DNA of 64,000 nt from Sebastes aleutianus (lineage: Eukaryota; Chordata; Actinopteri; Perciformes; Sebastidae). This document shows, piece after piece, positions 49,801 through 60,574 of the stretch. A program made the position numbers and the translations under genes. The notes under the pieces were generated by a model. It made no database searches, was not told where the DNA came from, and saw only the letters and a list, made by a program, of their open reading frames with translations. Location: the NCBI GenBank assembly GCA_916700875.1, contig CAKAKS010000034.1, forward strand, positions 15,772,695 through 15,836,694, given 5' to 3'. Every line of letters starts with the position of its first letter. Positions within the stretch are counted from its first letter, which is position 1.

Positions 49801-52800
49801 TTCTCTCTCCGGTCTGAATGTAACCAGCCTCAATCTTCCCTGTGACGCAGAAGCCTGAGCCTAGGTCTGGGAAGAAGAAAAAAAAATGCAACTTCAGCTT
49901 TAATTTAGAAATATAGGGGAAGGGAAGTTAACAAATTCCATATACGGTAAGTATGCATCAGTGACTTCACCTTTGAACACATCAGACACGCACAGCCTGA
50001 ATGGTTTGTCGACAGATCTCTGAGGAGCTTTGAAGGTGTCTTCAGAAGATTAAAAAAAAAAAAGAGGAAGAAAACAATTAGCAGGAGAAAGTCTAAGGAA
50101 ATATGACGGGAAGCCTGGTGACCAGTGGTGATTAATCATTTTAACTGGCACTGGATGAATAATGTTTCAATCTTCTGATGGAGTCTGGATTGGTCTGGAT
50201 TGGTCTAGACAATCAGCACTTTAAGGACGGTCATAGCGCAGTGAGAAATCTGCACGTACACCAGTGTTGCAGTCAGTTTCTCGTAGTATTCCACTCAAAA
50301 TCTGTGCTTTGAGTATCAAACATTCACCCCCCTGTAGGCTTTACGCTGAGAAAAAGCTCCATGTGGTCAGCTTCAATTCAGTCACAATGGTTTCCAACAA
50401 CTACATGGATTTACAGCTGAAATAAAGAGCCATGACACCTATAAGATACGGCTAAATGTGCTACTTCCTGTGCAGCTTTGAGCTTCAAAAAGGGGCAAAA
50501 GCACAACTAGGAAGCAGTACATTTCATTTATCTTATAATATGACTGGAACATATCAAGCCTACCAATGGACAGCAACGAAGTGAATTATGAAGGACTCGT
50601 AACATCATTTTTTTAATGCACATTTTCACAGTGCAAACTTGTCATTGTAGGAATCCACAGTAACTGAATGAATTCAAGGTGATCACAGCTGTGATTCTCT
50701 GTGACTGAGGAAACTGCAAAAGTTTTGGTGCCACTTCTCAAGCCTATGGGAGGAGTATTTGATACTAGGGCTGCAACTAACGATCATTGTCAATGACGAT
50801 TAATCTGTCAAATGTGGATCAGTGTTTCTCAAAGCCAAAGACAACGTCCTCAAATGCTTTGTTTTGTCCACAACTTAAAGATATTCAGTTTACTGTCATA
50901 GAGGAGTAAAGAAACCAGAAAATATTCACATTTAAGAAGCTGGAATCAGAGAATTTACACTTTTTTTCTCTTAAAAAATGACTCAAACCGATTAATCGAT
51001 TATCAAAATAGTTGGCAATTAATTTAATAGTTGACAACTAATCGATTAATCGTTGCAGCTCTATTTGATACTCAATAGATTTTGGTTAGTTGGAAGACTT
51101 TAGATGGAGTATCACTTTAAAACCACTGAGAAAAAAAGTTATTGGCAGCATTTCCCTTTGATGCAAATGAACGTGTTTTATGAACTCTCTTGAATCAAGT
51201 GATCACTTGCTCTAGCAAAGTGGGATTTCATGGTGTCAACCAGTTTTTCACTAGTATGATTTCATTCTATTGATTGATTTTGATTTGATTTTTTAGGTTA
51301 AATAAGCTTTAATATTGGATAAAAGTCTAAATTGCTCCAAATGTGCATTTAATGCAGTGCAATCAACTTAAAAAGTAATATTTGTTCATGCATTTGCAAG
51401 AGACCCATGATGAAAACAGGGCAGAAATGCAGCTTGTGCTTGTATATTTTTTACTTTTCCCAAGAAAGACCTGGGTTTAGGTGTCAAAAGGCAGTAAACG
51501 CTTTGGGCAGCTTGAACCGTGCCAGTGTGCATTACCAATCTGCTCCAGCAGGCTGGGACCAGAGTACCAAGAGGTAAGTTCTGACACTGAGCTCCTGGTG
51601 GTGAGGTTCTCTCCTGACAGGCCGCTGCTGGGGATGTAGAAAACATCAGACTCCTGGAGAAAAAAAAAAAACATATAAACACTGGATCAAACAAAAGAAA
51701 AGCAAGGAAATACTTCTCCATAGCCATATACATACTGATAAAGAGTTTAATATCTTAAGATGTCGAGTGACTTGGTGCAAACTCACCTTGAATCCTGCCT
51801 GTTTGAGAAAATGGCCAAGTTTGGAAGTGATGTCTTGGAAACGCTCTTGTTGCCAGTTTACCTGATTCGTATAAACACGTAAAAGGAAAGAAATACACAG
51901 ACAGAAAGTTTCCCCTTCAGCACAGCTTTGAAATGGAAATGTGTCCGTAACATGCCAGTGATTATAGGAAACAAAAACACAATCACACACACACACACGG
52001 CTCCCTAAGGCCTTCTTCTCTCCTGACAGAAACATTTAGAGGTGTTAAGTCTTGAACTTTCAGAAAAAGGGTCCATTTCATTGCAGACCAGATTAGATTT
52101 TTCTAAAAGGAACAGATTGTATTACAGTCAAATCACCAATGTTGCATATCTCTAATGTGTAGCTGGGTCTGACCTGGTCCATCTTGTTGACAGCTACAGC
52201 CAGCTGAGTGACGCCAAGCGAACGCACCAACAGGGCATGCTCTCTGGTCTGACCGCCCGCCTCGAAGCCTGCCTCGAACTCTCCTCGGCTGGCGTCCACC
52301 ACGAGCACCGCCACGTCGGCCTGGAGAGAGAACCGAGGGCAAAGATGAGAACAACATGCATCTGTTTCTGCTGAGGCAGATGCGAGCGTTAAAAAAAAAC
52401 TCAAACTCAACACAAACTCAGTAGGTATATGTACAATATGTACACATATTGTACATGGAAAACGAGACAGCTTTTGTGGCTTAACAGTAGAATGACTGTT
52501 GTGTTAGAAAGCATTTCTAGTCATATCAAACCATTAAATGCACAGAGGCTAATGCAGGAACATGAAATAACTTAAAAAGGCATATTTTAGGTTAAGCTTA
52601 AAGCCACAATGACACAAGATACACCATAGGAATGGGACGATATAAGATTGTATCGTGGATCGCAATAAAAAACACTAACAATAAGTTGATCGTGAGTGAC
52701 TTGAAAAAGCGATCTAGCTCGCTATCATAGTAGAGAAGTGAAAAATAGAGCCTGATTTAAAATACAGAAATGATCATGTAAGATAGAACAGACTCACATA

Positions 52801-55800
52801 ATGTTGCTATTTGTTTTTAAATGTATCCTTTATTTATGCAGACGGACCTTATTTAAGATTTATTTGTTTTTTTCTTTACTAAAAAGGATGTTCTCTAAAA
52901 AAAAGATGTGTCCTATCTGTGATGCAATAAAAATATTTATTTCTAAATAAAATGTAAGGTAAAGTGAAACGTGTGAGTTTTTTTCTAAAATATAAATTTC
53001 ATCTATTTTAAATTACTCAACAATCTAGATGGAGACAATAGCTGAGCATTTGTTGCTCTTCTTCCATGACAAATATTTCAACTTGTAATAAGTATTAAAA
53101 AGCAAAATACAGTCCAATGCATCATACAAACTGTATTGTAGAAATATTGGTTTGTCTTTTTAAATTGATAACACTTTCCTTTACATAATTACAGGCTGAC
53201 AAATATCATCTTGAGACTGACAGACAGCTTCATTTGCTTGCAGCGGAAACCCCTTAGTCACTACATGATGAGGCTGAACGTGAGGACAGTCATATGGTAA
53301 AAAGAGAAATTACATTCATGTCTCAAAACAGAGACAGGCGAACACACCCATGCCTGCAAAAAACACCTTGTGACAACACCCAAAACCACAAAGATTATTT
53401 CAAATCACGCTGATGGGTGTGTGATAAGCTGAGGGTATACCGAAGGAGGGAGAGGAAGAACTATTTTAATCAAGCTTCAAGGTTCGTTAAGTTAAGAGAG
53501 ATGCTTAGTTTCATCAAGAGGCTCTTTTATGATTAAATGTATTTAACTGATTTATTCAGCAGAATTGGAAGAATCTTATTATTTTGTGTTTTAACTGTAG
53601 ACATGTGGGAGGCACAACAATCAATATTAATCCCATGCATTATAAAATGACACAAATTGTGACAGAGGATTTTATTCGTATCGTCCTCTCCTATACTGCA
53701 TTATATTTACTATTCACCTCTTATTTTATATACTCTGGCACTCTGCTCAGGAATATTGGGATAACTGCCAGTTAAGTTTTGCAGCATTACATACATGCAC
53801 ACTGGTATGTAGAGTATGGAAATGTAAAAACATGTAGCTTTCTAATTTCAATATATTTGTATTGATTTTCTACTCATCTGTAATCTGTTCCTCTCAGGGC
53901 TGTTTTTGTGTTATTGTAACACTTGAATTTTCACCCCGAGGATCAAAAAAAGTCAAATAAAATGCTAAATAAAAAGATTATAAAATAATATTTTGTCTTA
54001 AACCATTTGTTCCCACAACTAAAATATTTAATTTCCTATGTTGAAGTGTTCTCTGGGCTTGCATAAGCACAAATGTGAAAACATTTTCAAAATCGGTCAA
54101 ACCGTTTGGCTGAAAAGTGAGTTTTTCTTATCATACTATATCTAGTATTTGGGCACATGGGACTACTGTTTTTGCAATAGATTATTATATTATATTATAT
54201 TATATTATATTATATGAAAAAACAGTCCCATGTGCCCAAATACTAGATATAGTATGATATAAGAAAATGGATCTCAGAAACTACAAGGGGCACAATCAAG
54301 TATTTGGTATCTATGAACTCATAACAAGTTGAATATCAAAGATATGCACACTTATGCAGTGTAAAAAAATATATTTCATGTGGAAAACATTTAATAAACA
54401 CAATGTTAGCATTTTTCCTCATATAACAAATATCCTGACTTTGACTATTAATAAAAGTATGATTTTTTTACATGATCGAAAAATGTCAAAGTTAGATACT
54501 TGCACTTGGGCACATATGGGTTAAACCAGAATAAGCTGGTCATGCACCATTATTGTACATTTGAACAAAGATACACACTGGGTTACTAACACTGCCAATG
54601 CCCAATTTCTATCATTCATAGACTGTTCCTCAGTACAGTACAGTACATACACCTATAACACCACCATCAGTAGGAATATACTCTGATACCTGGAGATCTC
54701 TCATTCTCTCACTGTGTTGGTCTATATGCGTTGTGCTTGAATACTTGGCATACCTGTGCAGCTCCTGTGATCATGTTGGGGATGAAGTCTTTGTGTCCTG
54801 GCGCATCCATTAGGGTCACCACCTTAGAGTTCGTCTCAAACTTGGTCATGCCCACATCCATCGTCACACCTCTGGAGCAAACACAAATAAATGAGGGGAT
54901 TTTTTATGACCATTTGACCCAGTTAAAGAGGACCTGTTGTGCTTATTTTCAAGTTCATACTCCGCTCTAACTAGCTTTGTTTGAGGTCGTGCCAAACTAG
55001 CCGCTAGGCGGGTATTATGCAAATGTGTTACTTGGTGACATCACCACATTACAGAAGAAAAGGCGGGACTTCAAGCAAGGCGTTTCAAGCAGTTCAGGAG
55101 CAGTGTTTCTATGGGGAGAGTAGCTCTCTTTGGTGTGGACTTTGGGCTTTGTAACTTTGCAGACCTTTTACATGCACAACAAAAACTATACAACACACTA
55201 AAGGAAAAAAGCACAAAAGCATAACAGGTCCTCTTTAAAAAATTGCATCTGTAATGTGTACAATCATTTGTGTAGAAGTTAAACTAAGTGTCAAAATAAA
55301 TGTAATAAAACAATGGATGGACATGGATGGTGTGCCGAGTAGCAGGACTGCCTTATAAGGTGATGTAGATTTAAAGCCTCGGTCAATTTCAGTTCAAGAG
55401 CAACGCCTTACGGTGGGCGAGGCTCCCAGTCATATGCTTTATGTATTACGCATTCGCTACAGAAGTTACTGATAGGTGAATATGGATTCCCACCCAAGTC
55501 ACTTTCTGTTTCTGGCCTATTTCGCTTCCGTTTCACTGTGGTAACAACAACAGAGACGTCAAACGGGGACATGTGTTCTAGATAACATATTTTCTTTGTT
55601 AAAAAAAGGTCATCAATGGAAATCTATCAGCAAAGACCCGTCACAACTAGTGTAGGAAAGATTTCGTCAGTCTGATGTACAAGGCATTTTTTTCCAGATC
55701 ACATCCAGGACAATATAATGTTGAGTTACCATCACTAGCACCAGTACGTGGGGCAAACTGTCTGACTCTCAAGATTTGCTTGTTATCTACCAAAGCACAC

Positions 55801-57535
55801 AGCAGGAAGAGAGTTTGGTAAGCATCGAGTGTCTCTATCTATCTGTAACCAATCCTGACTTTTGCCCTCAATATGGAGGGGAACAAGACAGAATTTTCCT
55901 GTTCGGGTGTTACTCAAAACGTACCTGTCCCTCTCCTCGCCAGTTTCGTCCAAGACCCAAGCGTAGGCGAAGGAGGCCTTTCCCGCCTTCTTTGATTCCT
56001 GCTCGTACTTGTGCATGGTGCGCTTGTTGACATTGCCCAGCAGATAAAGCAAGTGGCCCATCAGTGTGCTTTTACCTGCATCCACATGACCTGCAGAGAA
56101 GAAGAAGAACAACAATGTAATGTGATGTGTAATGTAGAGAGAGAAAGAGAAAAAGGAGCACAGAGGGTGGCGAGTGATAGCAGACGCACACCAGGGAGGG
56201 ATGAGAGGGACGGGGGAAGACAGAGGAAGAATGTAACAAGAGTGATAAGACAGGTAAGGGGAGAGAGAAGATAAGATATTGCAAAGGGAAGCCATAGATG
56301 GGAGCAGGAAAAGAAGAAGCGTTGCACAAGTGGAGGGAGGTAAGCAGAAATGGGAACAAGGATGGAGGGTGAGAGGGGGGGAAGGGAAAGGACCGTGGTA
56401 AAACGAAAGGTTTCACAGGCTGTGGGAAACGAGAATCATCTGCACTTCTGAAACCACCAAGTCACTTTTTTTCTGGTGTAACTGAGAATGAGAAAGCATG
56501 ATTGAGCAACTGCACACTGGTCTGACGTTCGACTCATTTACTAGTATTAAACAGAATCTGTATGAGGAACAAACTATGTACATTTAAAAATTCAAGGATG
56601 TGGTGGAAAAAAACGGGACTTACGAACAGCTATGTTGCAATGTGCATGTCGTGATGAAAGTTAGTGAGAAAAAATTTGATTTTGGCAGAAGGAAAATTGT
56701 TGAAGAAATGTTCCCACAGGAAAAACTCCACGTTAGTCTCCAGCTTGAGTTTTTAATGCATCAAAAATAGTTTAAAAATGTTACTGTAGTACTGCATATT
56801 GCTTCATGACTCAAGTATGTAACTGTAGATCAATGTGTGCACTGTAGGATAGTTAGCAAGTAAGAAATTGAGGATGGAAGATGCGAGGAGAGCATCATTA
56901 TTTTTCAATCTTGTTTGCGCAAAATTAACTTTTGTATCCCTCGTTATTGTGCCGATCCCTTAATGTGCTATTAAACTGAAGGCAATTTTGAAGTTGGGAG
57001 TGGTTTTAAGTATTTTTTCTTCCTACCTATAACCACCAAATTCAACAGAGGTTTGCCCCCCTGCCTCTTCTCCAGCTCGGCCTTGATATTGATCGACTGC
57101 CGGGCCTTTCCAGCGGAGCGGCCCGGTGTGGGAACTGTTGAGGGCTCCTCTCCGTTTGACCCTTTAGATGGAGTCTCGAGACGCCTGGACGTGGCTGGGG
57201 ATGCGGTGGCGCTTTCAGGGCTGCCGCCACGGCGTACCGAAGCGGTGACAACGCCGTTGTCCCCTGTGCTGAGGAGAGAATGTGGCAGAGTTTAACCACA
57301 CAATGAAACACAACAGATAATCATGCAAGCATATAGCTTCCAAAATCCTTTCATCTCATCACATCTTAAAAATCCTTTGTACTTATGAGAATGATGTGTA
57401 TGTGTGTACAGATGTGTGTTAGGTACCTGGGAACATCGAAGCCCATGGTCTGCTTCTTGCCAGAGACGGTCATGCGGGCCACTTTGGGAACCACTTCAGA
57501 GTCCAGTGTATTGTGAGACACATCTCTGATTTTAG
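46743..57535 (-). CDS. HBS1L: HBS1-like translational GTPase, 3' thirteen coding exons, N terminus off window
   Basis: Ribosome-rescue GTPase related to eRF3 and EF1A. With Pelota it recognises stalled ribosomes in no-go and non-stop decay in the cytoplasm. Exons, minus strand: 57535-57427, 57268-57027, 56090-55925, 54871-54754, 52320-52174, 51861-51787, 51653-51536, 50039-49971, 49866-49762, 48610-48520, 47524-47416, 47258-47158, 46896-46743. All junctions are GT-AG and the phases agree. The 1604 nt encode 533 residues plus stop. Motifs: G1 GHVDAGKS (split over two exons), G2 GVTMDVG, G3 DAPGH, G4 NKMD, G5-like SGLSGEN. The conserved linker MTVSGKKQTMGFDVP precedes them, and beta-barrel domains 2 and 3 follow. 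The protein ends VVTEVK. Roughly 140 N-terminal residues expected from the human protein are absent and must lie beyond base 64000. Confidence 0.97.
47158..47258 (-). CDS. HBS1L: HBS1L exon, domain 3
   Basis: Encodes VLLHYQTVSEPATIRKLISV then LHKSSGEVLKKKP, conserved with human. The acceptor is ggtgtag|gtattg and the donor is ccaaa|gtgagt, using phase 2. Confidence 0.95.
47416..47524 (-). CDS. HBS1L: HBS1L exon, domain 3 start
   Basis: Encodes VGCVFCDPKEPIRACTRFKA then RILLFNIEVPITKGFP, the start of the third (C-terminal) barrel. The acceptor is ttccag|tgtggg and the donor is cttccca|gtgagt. Confidence 0.96.
47606..48479. mobile_element. Large palindromic terminal-inverted-repeat element in an HBS1L intron
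   Basis: About 870 bases with arms of roughly 400 bases that are reverse complements of each other. The left starts ttcaaaggatagttcaggtg and the right ends aaacacccaaactatccctt. No transposase frame is present, so it is non-autonomous. It fills most of the intron between two HBS1L exons (47525-48519). A truncated relative is at 41342-41536. Confidence 0.88.
48520..48610 (-). CDS. HBS1L: HBS1L exon, domain 2 end
   Basis: Encodes ITLHDEPLDWAAAGDHVSLT then VTGMDIIKI. The donor atcaa|gtaaaa is followed after only 40 bases by the large palindromic element at 47606-48479. Confidence 0.95.
48970..49446. mobile_element. Element with TCCTAAATCGCATACTATGC end, in an HBS1L intron
   Basis: The left part has cgtcctaaatcgcatactat and the right part has gcgtactaaatagtgtgtta followed by tttggacacaacc. 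This is an inverted arrangement of a tandem 'catact' motif typical of a teleost non-autonomous element. Non-coding. Confidence 0.68.
49762..49866 (-). CDS. HBS1L: HBS1L exon, domain 2
   Basis: Encodes LGSGFCVTGKIEAGYIQTG then ERILAMPPNETCTVK, matching human domain 2. The acceptor is ttcccag|acctag and the donor is caaag|gtacgc. Confidence 0.96.
49971..50039 (-). CDS. HBS1L: HBS1L exon, start of beta-barrel domain 2
   Basis: A 69-base exon encoding TFKAPQRSVDKPFRLCVSDV plus FK, the entry to domain 2. The acceptor has a long T tract followed by ctgaag|acacc. The donor is caaag|gtgaag. Confidence 0.95.
50767..51061. mobile_element. AGGGCTGCAAC-type inverted-repeat element in an HBS1L intron
   Basis: Termini agggctgcaactaacgatca and gattaatcgttgcagctct are inverted repeats. 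The 11-base sequence tatttgatact flanks both sides (50756-50766 and 51062-51072), a clear direct repeat that marks the insertion. Non-autonomous, hAT-like by its ends. Confidence 0.85.
51536..51653 (-). CDS. HBS1L: HBS1L exon, G5 region
   Basis: Encodes ESDVFYIPSSGLSGENLTTR to GPSLLEQI. It holds the SGLSGEN G5-type segment that closes the nucleotide pocket. It ends after one base of the next codon at attg|gtaatg. Confidence 0.96.
51787..51861 (-). CDS. HBS1L: HBS1L short exon
   Basis: A 75-base, phase-0 exon encoding VNWQQERFQDITSKLGHFL then KQAGFK, nearly identical to human HBS1L. The acceptor is atcag|gtaaac and the donor is tcaag|gtgagt. Confidence 0.96.
52174..52320 (-). CDS. HBS1L: HBS1L exon, G4 motif
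   Basis: Encodes 49 residues in phase 0: ADVAVLVVDASRGEFEAGF to AVAVNKMDQ. NKMD is the guanine-specificity motif. The upstream intron (52321-54753) is the longest complete intron of the gene in this window, at 2433 bases. Confidence 0.97.
54122..54266. repeat. Near-perfect hairpin with ATATT microsatellite loop
   Basis: The arm at 54122-54174 (core ctagtatttgggcacatggg) is repeated in reverse complement at 54217-54266 (core cccatgtgcccaaatactag), with one 3-base and one 2-base gap. The loop is a pure (ATATT)n run at about 54180-54215. It lies in an HBS1L intron. Confidence 0.92.
54754..54871 (-). CDS. HBS1L: HBS1L exon, G2 and G3 motifs
   Basis: Encodes GVTMDVGMTKFETNS through PNMITGAAQ. 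It has the switch I threonine and DAPGHKDFIPNM (G3, with the catalytic histidine). The acceptor is gctccag|aggtgt and the donor is cacag|gtatgc. Confidence 0.97.
54923..55238. mobile_element. TTAAAGAGGACCTGTTGTGC inverted-repeat element
   Basis: Left end ttaaagaggacctgttgtgc and right end agcataacaggtcctcttta form inverted repeats around a 316-base non-coding element. It sits about 50 bases upstream of an HBS1L exon acceptor at 54871, in the intron. Confidence 0.87.
55925..56090 (-). CDS. HBS1L: HBS1L exon, P-loop
   Basis: Encodes HVDAGKSTLMGHLLYLLGN through AYAWVLDETGEERD. It carries the P-loop Lys-Ser that binds the nucleotide phosphates and much of switch I. The acceptor is ctctgcag|gtcatg and the donor is gacag|gtacgt. 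Confidence 0.97.
57027..57268 (-). CDS. HBS1L: HBS1L exon, low-complexity linker and start of G1
   Basis: Encodes 80 residues. A poorly conserved Ser/Thr/Pro-rich stretch (TGDNGVVTASVRRGGSPES) is followed by the conserved AELEKRQGGKPLLNLVVI that opens the GTPase domain. The glycine of the G1 motif is split across the donor atag|gtagga. Confidence 0.94.
57427..57535 (-). CDS. HBS1L: HBS1L exon with linker motif
   Basis: Encodes KIRDVSHNTL then EVVPKVARMTVSGKKQTMGFDVP, closely matching the human linker segment. It starts inside a codon, needing one base from the exon upstream. That exon is not found in the window. The donor is cccag|gtacct. Confidence 0.95.
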
Positions 57536-58053
57536 CTACAGGGAACAGAGGAACAAAACTGAACACCTCCTCACAAACAAAGGCAATCATGACTCACTGT
57601 GGACAATACCTATGACATGAGGAACATATACATTTTTTTTTTCCTATTTAAAAAGGGCACAGAAGTGACCTTAAACAGTCGCTACTATGTCTCATAACCA
57701 GGACAAGACTGAAAGGTTTCTCCCACTACATTTTCCATTTAATGTTACTGACCATCAATTAAGACGATTTTAAGTTAAGATTATTGTATGAAGATGTAAG
57801 AGTTCACACACACACACACACACTTTCAAGGTCACTTTATAGTTGGCAGCCCCGGACTATGGACTTGTCTAGTTATGAGAATTGATCTTTTGGTTTCTGC
57901 TTTTCTAGCTCTGGGAATAGAGTCGTTGATAAAATAGTATCTCCATAACCATCCACATAACATCAAAATAATTGAAGTCTTATGGGGTTTTCAAACACAT
58001 TTGTTGAAACACTGCCTGCATCTGCAAAATAATAACATGGATGTATGATAAGT

Positions 58054-58672
58054 AAGGATGTCAAAGTTAACGCAATAATAACGCATTAACTCAAATTTGT
58101 TTTAACGCCACTAATTTCTTTAACGTATTAATGCAACTTGTGATTTTTAGGTTGTGGCAGGCTCAGGTTTAAAGCTAGAGAAAAGATACTGGTATCGTAT
58201 GAAACTAGAAAACCTAAGAATGTCATACTAGCTTGTCGCGAAGGAGGCTAAATAAAGCTCCAAACTTACAGTAAATTTTGGGGAGGAAAAAAAAACTGTC
58301 GTGGCCATTTTCAAAGGGGTCCCTTGACCTCTGACCTCAAGATATGTGAATGAAAATGTGTTCTATGGGTACCCACAAGTCTCCCCTTTACAGACATGCC
58401 CACTTTATGATAATCACATGCAGTTTGGGTCAAGTCACAGCTGTTGTTGCCTGTTGGGCTTGAATTTACAAATATTATAATTGGAGCATATTTTTTATGC
58501 TAAATGCAGTACCTGTGAGGTCCACTCCCATGTTGATAAGAGTATTAAGTACTTGATAAATCTCCCTTTAAGGTACATTTTGAACAGATAAAAAATGTGT
58601 GATTAATTTGCGATTAATTACAATTAATCATGGACAATCATGCAATTAAATATTGAATCGATTGACAGCCCT
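58054..58672 (-). mobile_element. Family A inverted-repeat element, copy 4
   Basis: Ends in cgattgacagccct and begins with gatgtcaaagttaacgc, giving an AGGGCTGTCAA-type terminus. The shared interior includes gacctctgacctcaagatat, ctatgggtacccac and cccctttacagacatgcc. It lies in the large HBS1L intron at the right end and is inverted relative to copy 5. Confidence 0.88.
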
Positions 58673-59872
58673 CATACTAAGACCAAGATGTTGTGCCGCC
58701 GATCAGCCTTGTTTCTAATTTTTTCCAGGGGCCACTTGCGGTATTGCAGCGAAAAATCCCCCTTTTACCCCAAAAAAGCATTTTCCCCATAGACCACCAT
58801 TGTAAAGGAGACGTCTGTAAAACTGTTGACATGACACCTTGAACTGCAAACAAGGTAAATTATGACTCTTATACGAATTTTTGATCCATGGAAGTTTTAT
58901 AATTTGTAAAGCTTTCCTAGAGGCGAGAAAAGCGATTTAAAAAATCGGTGGCGTCGTCACAAGTCTATGGGCCGCGCGGGAACTCACGGGCGGGGTCAGC
59001 GGGAGAAACACTACTGCGCATATTCATTTGGCTGCATACCCCCAGAAGTAAACGCGGATGATAGACAATTATTTTTGGCGTATGTGCCAGGCGAGCAATT
59101 CTCATTGGAGGTCTTGGGTTCCGGTATCCAGTTCTTATCACACATCGATGAATAAATTACTTGGTAACATAAAGATAGCTTATTCAGCATCGCATACCAC
59201 TGTGGTGGTGATTAAGACACTGTGGAGGTGATTAAGACACCCGGAGGATATTGCTACAATACATTGTAGACTATGACTAATTATTCTGGGCATAGCTGTG
59301 TGCCTTCCTGGCATAGAAAGTATATGTTTTTTAAGAGTGAGCATGATGCAATCAGTTGCACTGAGCCTCAATCTACCTGACTGGTAGTTCATATTCTGCA
59401 GCAGTGAGACTTGCTGAGGTCATTGCTTTGTCATCCCAGTCCCAAATGGCCACGGGTTCCAGTCATATCAACCTGCTACTGATTCATTTAGACTGGGCTG
59501 CACAGCCAAGCCTACTGCACCCTGTGTGCGTCTGTGTGCATGTGTGTGGCAGTGACATCCTGGCTCAGAGAGGGTTAATTTCAGAAGTGGCCGTTTGCCT
59601 CGGGTCTCCACGTAAATAGAGCAGTGTGACGGAGCATTTCGCAGAATGAATCTTTAGAAAAAGGTGTCACTTCAGCAAAGCGCAGGGCTGGAGGTGATTG
59701 TGATACTACGCACAGACACACACACCGGATTTAAACAAACTTTCACATATTTGCACTAAGAGACATCCACAACATACAAAGACACAAAAGTGGTTGATTT
59801 GTTACAAGTTAAAAAAAAGTGATGTTGGTCATAAGATGTCGCTTTCCTTTTATATTTTATTTATTCTAAATT

Positions 59873-60574
59873 AGGGTTGTCAATTCAAATAATTAATCGC
59901 ATAATTGTCCATGATTAATCGCAATTAATCTGACTTTTTTTTTTATCTGTTCAAAATGCACCTTAATGGGAGATTTGTCAAGTTTTGAATTCTCTTATTA
60001 TAAAATATGCTTGCTTTATGCAAATGTATGTTTATATTTATTATTAGAAATCAATTAACAGAAAAACAATGACAAATATTGTCCAGAAACCCTCACAGGT
60101 ACTGCATTTAGCATAAAAAAATATGCTCAATGCATGACATGGCAAACTGAAGCCCAACAGGCAACAACAGCTGTCAGTGTGTCAGGGTACTGACTTGACT
60201 ATGACTTGCCCCAAATTGCATGTGATTATCATAAAATGGGCATGTCTGTAAAGGGGAGACTCGTGGGTACCCATAGAACACATTTTCATTCGCATATCTG
60301 GAGGTCAAAGGTCAAGGGAACGCTTTGAAAATGGCCATGACAGTGTTCCCCTCCCCAAAATGTAGCTAGTATGACATGGTTGGAACCATTTCCTACTGAT
60401 TCATTAGGTTTTCTAGTTTCATATGATACCAGCATCTCTTCTCTAGCATTAAAAATTAAAACTGAGCCCGGTGCAACATCAGGAAGATCGATTCTGTTAA
60501 TGCGTTTAAGAAATTAGTGGCGTTAAAATGAATTTGCATTAACCCGTTATTATCACGTTAACTTTGACAGCCCT
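59873..60574 (+). mobile_element. Family A inverted-repeat element, copy 5, with flanking direct repeat
   Basis: Runs from agggttgtcaattc to aactttgacagccct. The 8-base sequence tattctaa occurs on both sides (59862-59869 and 60574-60581), as expected for a hAT-like target duplication. It contains the same interior motifs as the other copies in reverse complement. No transposase frame is seen. Confidence 0.88.
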
